A stretch of DNA of 64,000 nt from Bacillus massilioanorexius. Its GTDB lineage: Bacteria > Bacillota > Bacilli > Bacillales > DSM-1321. The notes beneath the pieces were generated by a model. It was not told where the DNA came from. It was given only the letters and a program-made list of their open reading frames with translations, and searched no databases. The stretch covers positions 1-64,000 of the forward strand of contig NZ_CABKRX010000118.1 in NCBI RefSeq assembly GCF_902374955.1, in the 5' to 3' direction. A program made the position numbers and the translations under genes. Positions 26,854-35,918 of this stretch are shown one piece after another. The stretch's first letter is position 1. Every line of letters begins with the position of its first letter.

Positions 26854-28068
26854 CTATTTTGCTTTTTTTATAATGCCTTTTTCGTAAAATGCTTCAATTT
26901 CAGCGTCAGAATAACCAAATTCATGCATAACGTCTTCAGTATCTACTCCATATTTCGTACCGCTACGGAATATTTGACCAGGATTATTTTTAAATTTAGG
27001 TATCATGTTAATCCCCTTGATAACTCGATCTGTTACTTCGTCGTACCATTCGGTAATCGTTTCACGAGCTTGATAGTGAGGGTGTTCAAGCATCATTTCA
27101 TAAGTCATAATCTTACTACAAGGAACTTTTAATTCAGCCATGATTTTATCGACTTCATCGACTGTTCTGGCTGCACAAAATGCTTCTAATGCTGGTACGA
27201 ACTTAGCAGCTCTTTCTTTATCTTGTCGATAAATTCCTTGTATTGTTCCTTGGAAGTCTGGATCATCTTCAAAACCTAATAGTTTAATTAATTTACTTAC
27301 AGGTCCTGCCCCTCCAACAGCAATAAATACCCAGCCATCTTTACATCTTTCAGTACCATTACATGCACCAAGGACATCTAAATTACCCATTCTTGGATAT
27401 TGAATGCCTTTGTTTAACCCATCAGATAGATAATTTCCTTGTAATCTAGCCATTGCTTCAAATTGCGCAACATCAATACTTTCGCCTTTTCCTGTTTCTT
27501 TTGCATGAATAACGGCTGCCAATGTAGCCCACGCACCAAATAATCCAGTAATAAAATCGCCAGTAAAAGGTTTTGTTACGTATGGTGGATTTGGATCTGG
27601 CATACCATTTATGCTCATAAATCCACTAAAGGCTTGTCCAATACTATCAAATGAAGGACGAGATATATAATCTGGGTCACCTGTTAGACCAAAACCGGAA
27701 ATATGTACAATAACTAGTGCAGGATTTGCTTCCCATAATAGTTCATCTGTAATTCCCCATTTTTCCCAGGTGCCTCCTTTAGAAGATTCGACGATGACGT
27801 CAGCCCACTTAACCATTCGTAGTAGTATTTCTTTTCCTTCTGGAGTTGGAATGTTTAAAGAAGCCATACGTTGATTTCTTCTTTCAACTGACCATGCATC
27901 ACCGAAATTTCGGAACATGTCATCTGCTAGAACGCTTTCAAGTTGAATCACATTTGCACCTTGTTCAGCAAATAGACCACAAATGAATGGCCCTGCAATA
28001 ACAGAAGCAGCATTTATGACTTTTAGATTTCTAAGGTTTCCGAAAACTGGGATTTCTGTACTTTTCAT
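26854..28068 (-). CDS. CaiB-like class III CoA-transferase
   Basis: A 404-residue family III CoA-transferase close to CaiB (L-carnitine CoA-transferase). It has VINAASVIAGPFICGLFAEQ, IVESSKGGTWEKWGITDELL, VIVHISGFGLTGD, and the nucleophile Asp near residue 171 in PFTGDFITG, followed by the KETGKGESIDVAQFE motif. The end NMIPKFKNNPGQIFRSG matches CaiB. It should move CoA between acyl-CoA products and an incoming acid. AAGGAGG precedes ATG 28068. It is the first gene behind the minus-strand -24/-12 promoter and a paralogue of the gene at 42993. Confidence 0.92.
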   Translation of the reverse strand: MKSTEIPVFGNLRNLKVINAASVIAGPFICGLFAEQGANVIQLESVLADDMFRNFGDAWSVERRNQRMASLNIPTPEGKEILLRMVKWADVIVESSKGGTWEKWGITDELLWEANPALVIVHISGFGLTGDPDYISRPSFDSIGQAFSGFMSINGMPDPNPPYVTKPFTGDFITGLFGAWATLAAVIHAKETGKGESIDVAQFEAMARLQGNYLSDGLNKGIQYPRMGNLDVLGACNGTERCKDGWVFIAVGGAGPVSKLIKLLGFEDDPDFQGTIQGIYRQDKERAAKFVPALEAFCAARTVDEVDKIMAELKVPCSKIMTYEMMLEHPHYQARETITEWYDEVTDRVIKGINMIPKFKNNPGQIFRSGTKYGVDTEDVMHEFGYSDAEIEAFYEKGIIKKAK

Positions 28069-28145
28069 TGAATTTCCTCCTTGCTTTTTGTTCTACGAAA
28101 GAATATACTCTCGTTCATTTCGTATAACTTTATTTATGATGAGGG

Positions 28146-28235
28146 TATATCTTTCATCACAATAAATAATAAGCAAATGACGTGCCAAACTATATTGGGT
28201 GGATGGGATATTAAATGGTTGCGATGAAAGATACA
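28146..28235. promoter_or_regulatory. 17-bp inverted repeat flanking the sigma-54 promoter
   Basis: TATATCTTTCATCACAA (28146-28162) and TTGCGATGAAAGATACA (28219-28235) are inverted copies matching at 15 of 17 positions, with the -24/-12 element between them. Paired regulator sites or a DNA loop are possible. Confidence 0.55.
28172..28187 (-). promoter_or_regulatory. Sigma-54 (-24/-12) promoter of the caiB-like/OFA operon
   Basis: Read on the minus strand: TGGCACGTCATTTGCT, a full match to TGGCAC-N5-TTGCW with invariant GG and GC correctly spaced. It lies about 105 bases before the CaiB-like start codon. Confidence 0.9.
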
Positions 28236-28601
28236 GATGAATTTGAGGATGGTTTATATGAAAAATGACTTTTAAACATTTTTGTGAAATAGTATATTTT
28301 TGATAGCAATAATGAAAAGGAGATATATAATGGGAAATAAGTAATAGGATATTCATTTTGTATATTAAATTTTATTAGATTTATATCAGATAATATCTGA
28401 AAAATATGTTTATGTAATTGAACAATATGTCACAATAGAGTAACAGTTTGTTCATTCAGACCGTATTTTTTAGAAAAATTTACTTTTCGCCAGTATGAAT
28501 TTTATTTTTGTGAGATGTACAAGTTGTATTCCATTTGGTTATTATTTTTTTCAGTATTGAATCTAATCGAATGAATCACATGTTCGAAGTGGGAGGTAAA
28601 C

Positions 28602-29954
28602 ATGGCAAATCAATTGCTTTTGACGCCGAAACAACAGCAAAAAGTATGTCCGAAAGCTATTCAAGGATTGCAAGTATTAGCTTTACCTGTAACCGAAATG
28701 GATGAATTTTTAGAGAATATCATTTTAGACAATCCTTTAATAGAATTAGATTTATCAGAATCTAAAAAAAACGCAGTCGAAAATGAAGGAACGGAATTTT
28801 TAAGGTCTACTAGTAATCAGAAAAAAAATAATTTGATGGAAAATTTAGCAGCAGGAGAAGGTTATCAAGGAAATGTGCATGAGAGTGAAACTCTACACGG
28901 CTTTCTTCATTTGCAATTATTAATGTGCAATCTTTCACATGAAGAAGAGGTTATTGGTGAGGAGATTATTGGAAACATTAATGATGATGGTTATTTCGTT
29001 GGAGATTTACGAGAAATTGCCTTTCAATTTAGTGAGAGTCTTCCTGTAGTACAACGATTATTAAAAACGATTCAATCTTTTTCTCCACTTGGAGTCGGTG
29101 CAAAAAATATCGAGGAATGCCTCATTTTACAAATCGATGCTTTTGTTCCAAATTATCATATCGTAATCGAGATCATACAAAATGACTTAGAAGATTTAGC
29201 GGATAAAAGAATGTCTAAACTGTCTAAAAAATATGGATTAAAAAAAGATGAGCTTCAGAGAATTCTAGATTATATACGTACTTTGAATCCAAGACCAGGA
29301 AATATGTTTGAAAAAAGTATGATTACTAACTACATTATTCCAGATGTTTTAGTAAGGAAAAGTGGATCTGAGTTCACCATTATTGTTAATAACGATACTA
29401 GACAAGTTGTTAATATTAATCAACAATATTTGCATTTGTTACATAATAAAGAAATAAAAATTGGTGAGAAAGATTATATTCGTGGTAAACATAATGAAGC
29501 GAGAAACTTAATGAAATGTTTAGAAATGCGTTATGAAACCCTAAAAAAATTAGCCTTTTTCCTTCTTAATGAACAATATTCATTTTTTGAATGTGGTCCA
29601 TCTGAACTAAAGCCTTTAATGATGCAGCAAGCAGCAGATGCATTGGAAGTACATGTCTCAACGATAAGTAGAGCGGTACAAGGAAAGTACATACAAACGC
29701 CATGGGGAATGTTTCCTTTGAAATATTTTTTCAATTCAAATGTTACGAAAAAGTCAGAGGAAAATACAACTGCTACACAAGTAAAGTTAATGATTCAAAA
29801 AATGATTCACGAAGAAAATACGTTACAGCCTTTAAGTGATCTTGAAATAACAGAAATTCTTAATAGAAAAGGAATTACTATTTCTCGTAGAACGGTAGCA
29901 AAATATAGAAAAGCGTTAGGTATCGCTGGGCAAAATAAGCGGAAAAATTATTAA
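28602..29954 (+). CDS. rpoN: RNA polymerase sigma-54 factor RpoN (SigL)
   Basis: A 450-residue sigma-54. Region I (residues 1-50, KAIQGLQVLALPVTEMDEFL, NPLIEL) is the activator-responsive part. The core-binding region follows with NPRPGNMF near residue 230. The helix-turn-helix ALEVHVSTISRAVQGKYIQT lies at about residues 346-365. The RpoN box SRRTVAKYRKALGI at about 427-440 reads the -24 element. GGGAGG precedes ATG 28602. Its position inside a catabolic locus, flanked by -24/-12 promoters and next to its activator, is unusual; it may be a second, dedicated sigma-54 gene. Confidence 0.95.
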   Translation: MANQLLLTPKQQQKVCPKAIQGLQVLALPVTEMDEFLENIILDNPLIELDLSESKKNAVENEGTEFLRSTSNQKKNNLMENLAAGEGYQGNVHESETLHGFLHLQLLMCNLSHEEEVIGEEIIGNINDDGYFVGDLREIAFQFSESLPVVQRLLKTIQSFSPLGVGAKNIEECLILQIDAFVPNYHIVIEIIQNDLEDLADKRMSKLSKKYGLKKDELQRILDYIRTLNPRPGNMFEKSMITNYIIPDVLVRKSGSEFTIIVNNDTRQVVNINQQYLHLLHNKEIKIGEKDYIRGKHNEARNLMKCLEMRYETLKKLAFFLLNEQYSFFECGPSELKPLMMQQAADALEVHVSTISRAVQGKYIQTPWGMFPLKYFFNSNVTKKSEENTTATQVKLMIQKMIHEENTLQPLSDLEITEILNRKGITISRRTVAKYRKALGIAGQNKRKNY

Positions 29955-29987
29955 TTCGAATCTCTTAATGAAAGAGGAGATGTAGTG

Positions 29988-31940
29988 ATGGAGTATAATT
30001 CAGAAGAAGTTTTATCAGCGTGGAAGACATTTGTTGGTCAAGGAACACTTCTAAAAGATAAAATTAGGCCAGAAATTGCACGATCATGGGTAAGATGTAA
30101 GGAAAGTGGATTAGATCCATGGTCTGTTAGTTTTCCAAAGCCTTCGAAGGATCTACTTAAACAGAAGAGAACTGAATATGAATACTTTTTGAAAATGGCA
30201 AATCCGGTATTAGGATATTTACTTGCAATGTTTAATAGTAATATTACGATTTGTGATCAGAATGGATTTATTTTTGAACTATTAACACCGTTAGAGCTTT
30301 ATCCCCGAACCTTTGGAACGTATGTAGATGAAGCGGTAACAGGAAGTGGTTCAGTTACTATATCATTAATAGAAAAGAAGCCATATAGAGCAGAGGGTTA
30401 TGAAAATTATCGAATGGTTGCCCAAGGATATTCTGGTGTAAGTGCTCCTATACAAGTGAATGGAGAAATGATTGGCGTTTTAACGATAACAAATCCTTTT
30501 GTTTCCCTTCCTGATTATGCATTGGATTGTTGTGTAGAAGCTGCTGAAATCATTTCTGATTTTTTACAAAAAGATAATAAAAATATGAAGCTTATGTTAA
30601 TAGCAAAACGATTTGAAAGGCTCATTGAGAAAAGCAATCAAGCAATTGTGGTCTTAGATGATAGTGGAAGAGTTTTAATAACAAATAAGGTTGGAAGGAA
30701 CATTGTTTCTCAATATGATGAATGGGCTTACGGAACACAATCTTTTGGGGACTATTTAATGGATAGAAAGGATTTATCGTATTTACTAGATGGACAAAAT
30801 AATCTATCTAATCAATTAACAATAGGATTCAAGCGTTCAAAAACGCTTAAAAATAATAGACTTCTCTTACAATATAATAAAAAAATACAACTTCCAAATA
30901 GTCTAATTCATAATGTATTAGTGTTTGAAATACCTTCAATGACAGAAGAAAAAAAATCAGAGCCTGTTGCAAGAAATAACGAGCAATTTGTAGATTATAT
31001 TGGAAAAAGTCCTGCGTGGACAAATGTTGATAAAATTGTAAAAAAAGTAGCTACATATAATACAAATGTCTTGCTTCTAGGTGAAACAGGTACAGGTAAA
31101 GAAGTTGTAGCTAAGGCAATTCATCGCTTAAGTGGTAGAAAAGGAAAGTTCGTTGCGATAAATTGTGGTGCGATACCGAAAGAATTATTTGCTAGTGAAT
31201 TATTTGGCTATGAAAGTGGAGCGTTTACTGGAGCAAAAGCAGGCGGTGCAATTGGGAAATTTGAATATGCCCATGAAGGTACTTTATTTTTAGATGAAAT
31301 CGGTGAAATGCCCCTTGATATGCAGGTAAGTTTATTACGAGTTATTCAAGAGCAAACGATTACACGAATTGGCTCTAATAAAAGCCAAAAATGTGATGTC
31401 CGAATTATTGCGGCTACTAATCAGAATATGAGAAAGGTGATTCAAGAGGGAGCTTTTCGATCTGATTTATATTATCGCTTGAGTGTTATCGAGATTCAAC
31501 TGCCATTATTAAAAGATAGAGGTTGTGACATTGCATTACTAGCAGAATATTTTAATGGGAATTTATCGGAACAGCTGAAAATTCCTCATCAACTTTTATC
31601 TGAGGAAGTGATCGATGCATTACGACATTATGATTGGCCGGGGAATGTCCGTGAATTGAAAAATATTATAGAAAAAATTCTCATATTATCAATAGGCGAA
31701 CCTATTACAATAGATTTGTTGCCTGATTACATTAAAGAACAAATAGGGAGTAAAGATGTGCTACCGAGCTGTCAAGTTGAACCTCCGAGTACAGAAAGAG
31801 AGAGAATTTGTAAATGCTTAGAAAAACATCGTGGGAATATTTCTCAAGTGGCCAAAGAATTAGGAATGGCTCGAAATACTTTATATCGCAAGTTAGAAAA
31901 ATACCAAATCGAAATGAAAACATTTGCTGTTAATAAATAA
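29988..31940 (+). CDS. Sigma-54-dependent activator (AcoR-like, GAF-PAS-AAA+-Fis)
   Basis: A 650-residue enhancer-binding protein. ATG 29988 has GAGGAG 8 bases upstream. The N-terminal region (about 70-195) is GAF-like, as in AcoR (GSGSVTISLIEKKPYRAEGY region). A PAS-like segment follows (about 205-300, SNQAIVVLDDSGRVLITNKV). The AAA+ domain has Walker A LLGETGTGKE (about 364), the sigma-54 contact motif ESGAFTGAKAGG (about 410) and Walker B TLFLDEIGEM. The C-terminus is a Fis-type helix (ISQVAKELGMARNTLYRKLE). There is no receiver domain, so it probably senses a small molecule directly. It follows rpoN and precedes the fix operon that it should activate. Confidence 0.93.
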   Translation: MEYNSEEVLSAWKTFVGQGTLLKDKIRPEIARSWVRCKESGLDPWSVSFPKPSKDLLKQKRTEYEYFLKMANPVLGYLLAMFNSNITICDQNGFIFELLTPLELYPRTFGTYVDEAVTGSGSVTISLIEKKPYRAEGYENYRMVAQGYSGVSAPIQVNGEMIGVLTITNPFVSLPDYALDCCVEAAEIISDFLQKDNKNMKLMLIAKRFERLIEKSNQAIVVLDDSGRVLITNKVGRNIVSQYDEWAYGTQSFGDYLMDRKDLSYLLDGQNNLSNQLTIGFKRSKTLKNNRLLLQYNKKIQLPNSLIHNVLVFEIPSMTEEKKSEPVARNNEQFVDYIGKSPAWTNVDKIVKKVATYNTNVLLLGETGTGKEVVAKAIHRLSGRKGKFVAINCGAIPKELFASELFGYESGAFTGAKAGGAIGKFEYAHEGTLFLDEIGEMPLDMQVSLLRVIQEQTITRIGSNKSQKCDVRIIAATNQNMRKVIQEGAFRSDLYYRLSVIEIQLPLLKDRGCDIALLAEYFNGNLSEQLKIPHQLLSEEVIDALRHYDWPGNVRELKNIIEKILILSIGEPITIDLLPDYIKEQIGSKDVLPSCQVEPPSTERERICKCLEKHRGNISQVAKELGMARNTLYRKLEKYQIEMKTFAVNK

Positions 31941-31943
31941 TCG

Positions 31944-31984
31944 AAAAAAAGTGTAACTTTATTTATAAAGTTACACTTTTTTTT
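31944..31984 (+). terminator. Terminator after the activator gene
   Basis: AAAAAAAGTGTAACTTTAT pairs with ATAAAGTTACACTTTTTT around a short TT loop, one of the strongest hairpins in the window. Confidence 0.92.
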
Positions 31985-32235
31985 GAACAAGTTGCTCTAC
32001 ATGTTACACATTTGTTTCATTGTGAGTGATACAAAGTGAAATGTACATAGTACAAAATACTTCGTGTTAAACGTATTTTTTTAGATAATAGATGGTTTCC
32101 TTTGAAATCGGAACTAGTATCCCTACTATAAACTTGCCTCATGGTTAACATTTATTTACCTCTACTGTGCTAGCTTTCTCAAAAATTTCTTTCTAGATTA
32201 TTTTTATAAATTTTTTTAAAAAGAAAGTATCTTCT

Positions 32236-32251
32236 TGGCACGCTATTTGCT
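32236..32251 (+). promoter_or_regulatory. Sigma-54 (-24/-12) promoter of the fix operon
   Basis: TGGCACGCTATTTGCT, a full match to TGGCAC-N5-TTGCW. It lies 121 bases upstream of the fixA ATG and 295 bases after the activator gene. Confidence 0.92.
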
Positions 32252-32371
32252 TTTTATATAAGTGAGGGGCAAAAGTATTTGCACTTATAGAAAAATCTTC
32301 ATTGACTGAGGTCCATTACACGTTTTTGTCATGGGTTTTTAAGAAAAAGTTTAAAGAATGGAGTGGAAAAT

Positions 32372-33139
32372 ATGGATGTAGTAGTATGCTATAAAATTGT
32401 TCCAGAAGAACAGGATATCAAAGTGTTAGACGACCAAACTTTATCTTTTGATAAAGCTGAATTGAAGATTGGACAGTATGATTTAAATGCTGTCGAAGCA
32501 GGAGTTCAACTTGTTGAAAGCGAAGGCGGAAAAATATCTGCATTAACAGTTGGAACGAGTCAAGTTGAAAATACAAAACTAAAGAAAGCTATTTTATCAC
32601 GTGGACCTCAAGAACTTTATTTAGTAAGTGATGATAGTTTTGAAAAGGCTGATACATATTTAACAGCTAAAACATTGGCGGCGGCTGTAAAGAAAATGGA
32701 TCATGTTGATTTAATTCTTTGTGGTGAAGGTTCTTCTGATGTTTACGCTCAACAAGTTGGTGTCCAATTAGGTGAAATGTTGAGCATGACAACTTTAAAT
32801 GGAATAAGTAAAATCACTCCTGCTGGAGATAAAGTAATTGTAGAAAGAACTTTAGAAAATGAAGTAGAGGTATTGGAAGTGACTTTACCAGCTGTTCTTT
32901 CAGTAACGACTGATATTAATGTAACTCGTGTTCCAAGTATGAAGGATATTTTAGGAGCAGGTAAAAAACCTAGTACAAAATGGCAACTAGAAGATCTGAA
33001 TTTAGATGCTACAAGTAAATATGTTGAAACTGTAAGTACATTAGCACCAAAACAAGTGGATCGTCAGCATGTCATTATCGAAGGTGATGATGCTGATTCC
33101 GTTGCGGAATTGTTCAAAAATATAAGAAAAGTATTGTAA
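32372..33139 (+). CDS. fixA: Electron transfer flavoprotein beta subunit FixA (cai type)
   Basis: A 255-residue EtfB-family protein, close to E. coli FixA (256) in length and sequence: VVVCYKIVPEEQDIKV, IGQYDLNAVEAG, LSRGPQELYLVSDD, LILCGEGSSDVYAQQVG and the end HVIIEGDDADSVAE. ATG 32372 is chosen over GTG 32363 for Shine-Dalgarno spacing and family fit. In the carnitine system FixA and FixB form a flavin heterodimer that carries electrons towards the enoyl-CoA reductase CaiA. It is the first gene of the sigma-54 operon. Confidence 0.94.
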   Translation: MDVVVCYKIVPEEQDIKVLDDQTLSFDKAELKIGQYDLNAVEAGVQLVESEGGKISALTVGTSQVENTKLKKAILSRGPQELYLVSDDSFEKADTYLTAKTLAAAVKKMDHVDLILCGEGSSDVYAQQVGVQLGEMLSMTTLNGISKITPAGDKVIVERTLENEVEVLEVTLPAVLSVTTDINVTRVPSMKDILGAGKKPSTKWQLEDLNLDATSKYVETVSTLAPKQVDRQHVIIEGDDADSVAELFKNIRKVL

Positions 33140-33157
33140 TTGTTAGGGGGAAATGAC

Positions 33158-34093
33158 ATGAGCTTATTAAATAAAGTATTGGTTTTCAGTGAAGATCTAA
33201 CATCTTATTCTGAGTTATGTGCAGGTGCAAATCTATTAGGAGTCCAAACAGTTGCAATTGCAATTGGATCTAAAGAAGAAGCAGAACGTATTTGTAGCTA
33301 TGGTGCTAAAACATATTGGTTAGGTGAAAAAGTTAGTTCGGCAATTATTGAAGATTATACGATAGCGATTGCGGACATTATTCGTAATGAAAAACCAAAT
33401 TTAGTTTTAATGAAAGCTACTAAAAGTGGAAAGTTGATTGCTGGAAGATTAGGAATCATTTTAAGTGCAGGAGTAGTGCCTGATGCAGTAGCTTTTGAAA
33501 TCGAAAATGAAGCTAACTTAACAATACAACGTTTAGTTTTTGGTGGATCAGCTGTTCGAACTGAAAAGCCTGTTACAGACATAGTGATTTCTTTAGTAGG
33601 TTCTGGCGTTTTTGAAGTTAGTCATGCTGAAACTGTTGGGGAATTTCTTACTGTTGACAATGTAACCGTAGAAAATAAAGTAACTTGTGTTGAGGTCCGG
33701 CCAAAAGAAGGAGAGAGCGTTGATTTAGGTGTGGCAAAACGTGTCGTTTCAGTTGGTCGTGGGCTAGCGAAACAAGAGGATTTAGCTATGATTGAAGAAT
33801 TAGCTTCTACTGTAGGAGCTGAAGTTGGATGTACTCGTCCAATTGCCGAAGGAGAAAACTGGATGGCAACTGGAAGATATATTGGTGTATCAGGAGCGAT
33901 GATTAAACCGGATATTTATTTTGCTTTAGGAATTTCAGGACAAGTTCAACATATGGTTGGAGTAAATGGAGCGAAAACGATTATAGCGGTTAATAAAGAT
34001 AAAAATGCTCCTATTTTCAATTATGCAGACTATGGAATTGTCGGAGATATTTATAAAGTAGTACCTGAATTAATTAAATTAGCTAAAAACTAG
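33158..34093 (+). CDS. fixB: Electron transfer flavoprotein alpha subunit FixB (cai type)
   Basis: A 311-residue EtfA-family protein; E. coli FixB has 313. ATG 33158 follows AGGGGGAAATGAC. The C-terminal FAD-binding domain is clear: VVSVGRGLAKQEDL, GCTRPIAEGENWM, GISGQVQHMVGVNGAKTI and NKDKNAPIFNYADYGIVGD, all nearly as in E. coli FixB. It partners FixA, 18 bases downstream of it. The N-terminal domain (residues 1-180) is less conserved, as is normal. Confidence 0.94.
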   Translation: MSLLNKVLVFSEDLTSYSELCAGANLLGVQTVAIAIGSKEEAERICSYGAKTYWLGEKVSSAIIEDYTIAIADIIRNEKPNLVLMKATKSGKLIAGRLGIILSAGVVPDAVAFEIENEANLTIQRLVFGGSAVRTEKPVTDIVISLVGSGVFEVSHAETVGEFLTVDNVTVENKVTCVEVRPKEGESVDLGVAKRVVSVGRGLAKQEDLAMIEELASTVGAEVGCTRPIAEGENWMATGRYIGVSGAMIKPDIYFALGISGQVQHMVGVNGAKTIIAVNKDKNAPIFNYADYGIVGDIYKVVPELIKLAKN

Positions 34094-34125
34094 ATTGATA
34101 TTTTGAAAATAGCGTGGTGAGTCAG

Positions 34126-35415
34126 ATGAGTGAAGACAAATTTGATGCTATTATCGTCGGTGGCGGTCTAGCTGGATCTATTACAGCTTACATTCTAGCA
34201 AAAGCTGGTCGGGAAGTTGTTGTAATTGAACGAGGCAGCTTTAGTGGATCGAAAAATATGACAGGTGGAAGACTCTACAGTCATAGTTTAGAGAAAATCA
34301 TTCCAAATTTCGCTGAAAATGCCCCAATAGAGAGAAAAGTGACAAAAGAACGTATTAGTATGTTAACGGACGAAAGTGCAGTAACTATGGATTATAGTAG
34401 TGGGAAATTAGGTAAACAAGGAAAAGATTCCTATGTTGTTTTAAGAGGAAAATTCGATCGTTGGTTAGCTGAAGAAGCTGAAAATGAAGGAGCCATGTTC
34501 ATTTATGACATTCGAGTAGATGATTTAATTGTTCGAGATGGTAAAGTCTGCGGTGTTATTGCCGGAGAAGATGAGATGGAAGCAGATGTAGTCGTATTGG
34601 CAGATGGTGTTAATTCATTATTGTCACAAAAGTTGGGCATGAAAAAGGAATTACAGCCCCATGAAGTAGCAGTAGGTGCAAAAGAAGTTATCCAATTAGA
34701 TGAACAGGTTATTCAAGATCGTTTTAATCTTACAGAGGATGAAGGTTTAGCTTGGTTATTTGCGGGGTCTTGTAGTGCAGGTAACATTGGTGGCGGATTT
34801 TTATATACCAATAAAGATAGTATTTCATTAGGAATTGTCACAACGGTTGGTGATATTGATCATTCCGAGAAGAGTATTCCTGAAATGATTGAGGATTTTA
34901 AACAGCATCCAGTTATTAAACCATTGATTAAAGATGGAAAAATCATTGAGTATTCAGGACACTTAGTTCCAGAAGCTGGCTACAATATGATCCCTACTTT
35001 ATATAAGGATGGTGTAGTCGTTGTTGGTGATGCAGCAAATTTAGTCATTAATATTGGCTACATGGTTAGAGGGATGGATTTGGCTATAGAATCTGGAAAA
35101 ATAGCAGCTGAAACTATTTTAATGGCGAAAGAATGCAATGATTTTAGCACTAAAACACTATCAGCCTATCAAACAGCCTTAGAAAAAAGTTTTGTTATGA
35201 AAGATCTTAAACAGTTTAGTAAATTTCCTGCTTTTATGGAAAATCATCGTATTTTTAACGAATATCCAGAAATGCTCGATGATATTATGGCAGATATGTT
35301 TATTGTTGATGGAAGTGAACCAAGAACTTTACTCTCGAAAGCGATGAGTCCTGCAAAAAAAATTGGGCTTATGACCATTCTAAAAGATGGTTTTAAAGGG
35401 GTGAGAGCACTATGA
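34126..35415 (+). CDS. fixC: FixC flavoprotein (Etf-quinone oxidoreductase-like)
   Basis: A 429-residue FAD protein, E. coli FixC being 428. The dinucleotide fold FDAIIVGGGLAGSITAYILA starts at residue 5, followed by KNMTGGRLYSHSLEKIIP, the FAD motif GVVVVGDAANLV and NIGYMVRGMDLAIESG. With FixX it links quinone or another donor to the FixAB flavoprotein. ATG 34126 (MSEDKFDAI) matches E. coli; the ORF could extend 4 codons upstream without support. It overlaps fixX by 4 bases (ATGA), which indicates translational coupling. Confidence 0.94.
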   Translation: MSEDKFDAIIVGGGLAGSITAYILAKAGREVVVIERGSFSGSKNMTGGRLYSHSLEKIIPNFAENAPIERKVTKERISMLTDESAVTMDYSSGKLGKQGKDSYVVLRGKFDRWLAEEAENEGAMFIYDIRVDDLIVRDGKVCGVIAGEDEMEADVVVLADGVNSLLSQKLGMKKELQPHEVAVGAKEVIQLDEQVIQDRFNLTEDEGLAWLFAGSCSAGNIGGGFLYTNKDSISLGIVTTVGDIDHSEKSIPEMIEDFKQHPVIKPLIKDGKIIEYSGHLVPEAGYNMIPTLYKDGVVVVGDAANLVINIGYMVRGMDLAIESGKIAAETILMAKECNDFSTKTLSAYQTALEKSFVMKDLKQFSKFPAFMENHRIFNEYPEMLDDIMADMFIVDGSEPRTLLSKAMSPAKKIGLMTILKDGFKGVRAL

Positions 35416-35702
35416 GTCATTATATGAGCATTGAAGAAAAATTGGCCGTTAATAAGTTTCATGTTGATGAGGAAAATGCGCATATTGAAATAAATCATAA
35501 TTTTAAAAATAAAGCAGAGATGATGAAATTAGTGAAAGCATGTCCAGCTGGATTATATAAGTTGGACGATAATGGAACCTTAACTTTTGATTATGCTGGC
35601 TGTTTAGAATGTGGAACATGCCGTGTTTTAAGTAAAGGAAAAGTTGTTTCAAAATGGGATTATCCAGTAGGTAGCTATGGTATTGAGTTTCGTTTAGGTT
35701 AA
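35412..35702 (+). CDS. fixX: FixX ferredoxin-like protein, single-cluster type
   Basis: A 96-residue ferredoxin-like partner of FixC. It has KFHVDEENAHIEI, then KACPAGLYKL and FDYAGCLECGTCRVLS. Only four cysteines are present (one in KACP, three in GCLECGTC), enough for one [4Fe-4S] cluster, as in E. coli FixX. The second-locus paralogue at 59993 has nine. The end GSYGIEFRLG is typical. It overlaps fixC by 4 bases. Confidence 0.93.
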   Translation: MSHYMSIEEKLAVNKFHVDEENAHIEINHNFKNKAEMMKLVKACPAGLYKLDDNGTLTFDYAGCLECGTCRVLSKGKVVSKWDYPVGSYGIEFRLG

Positions 35703-35780
35703 TAAGTCATTCAGAAATAAATAGTGAAATGAGTACAAACCTTTGTAAATATTTCGGAATATAAACACTTGTCATTTGTG

Positions 35781-35818
35781 CGAGTAAAATAAATTTCCCC
35801 CAATTTTTATTTTACTCG
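35781..35818 (+). promoter_or_regulatory. Intercistronic hairpin after fixX
   Basis: CGAGTAAAATAAA pairs perfectly with TTTATTTTACTCG (13 bp) around a C-rich loop. There is no T-run after it, so mRNA processing or stability is at least as likely as termination. Confidence 0.6.
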
Positions 35819-35866
35819 TTAGAAACGAAATACTTTTTATGAAGTATCAACACTTCAATATAATGA

Positions 35867-35903
35867 AACGATTTTTTACAAGAAATTTACATGTAAAATC
35901 GTT
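35867..35903 (+). promoter_or_regulatory. Hairpin directly before the oxidoreductase RBS
   Basis: AACGATTTT...TTTACA pairs with TGTAAAATCGTT (about 12 bp with a two-base bulge). It ends one base before AAGGAGG, so it could tune translation of the gene at 35919. Confidence 0.45.
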
Positions 35904-35918
35904 AAGGAGGAAGGATCT

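Larger units (their letters stand above)
28069..28601. other. Divergent control region between caiB-like gene and rpoN
   Basis: 533 bases. It contains the minus-strand sigma-54 promoter (28172-28187) inside a long inverted repeat (28146-28235). The right half (28240-28600) should contain the rpoN promoter, but no clear -35/-10 pair was seen. Confidence 0.6.
31941..32371. other. Control region of the fix operon
   Basis: About 430 bases holding the activator-gene terminator (31944-31984), an imperfect dyad around 32007-32051 (ACATTT...AAATGT) that could be an upstream activator site, and the sigma-54 promoter (32236-32251). A 120-base leader precedes the fixA ATG. Confidence 0.6.
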
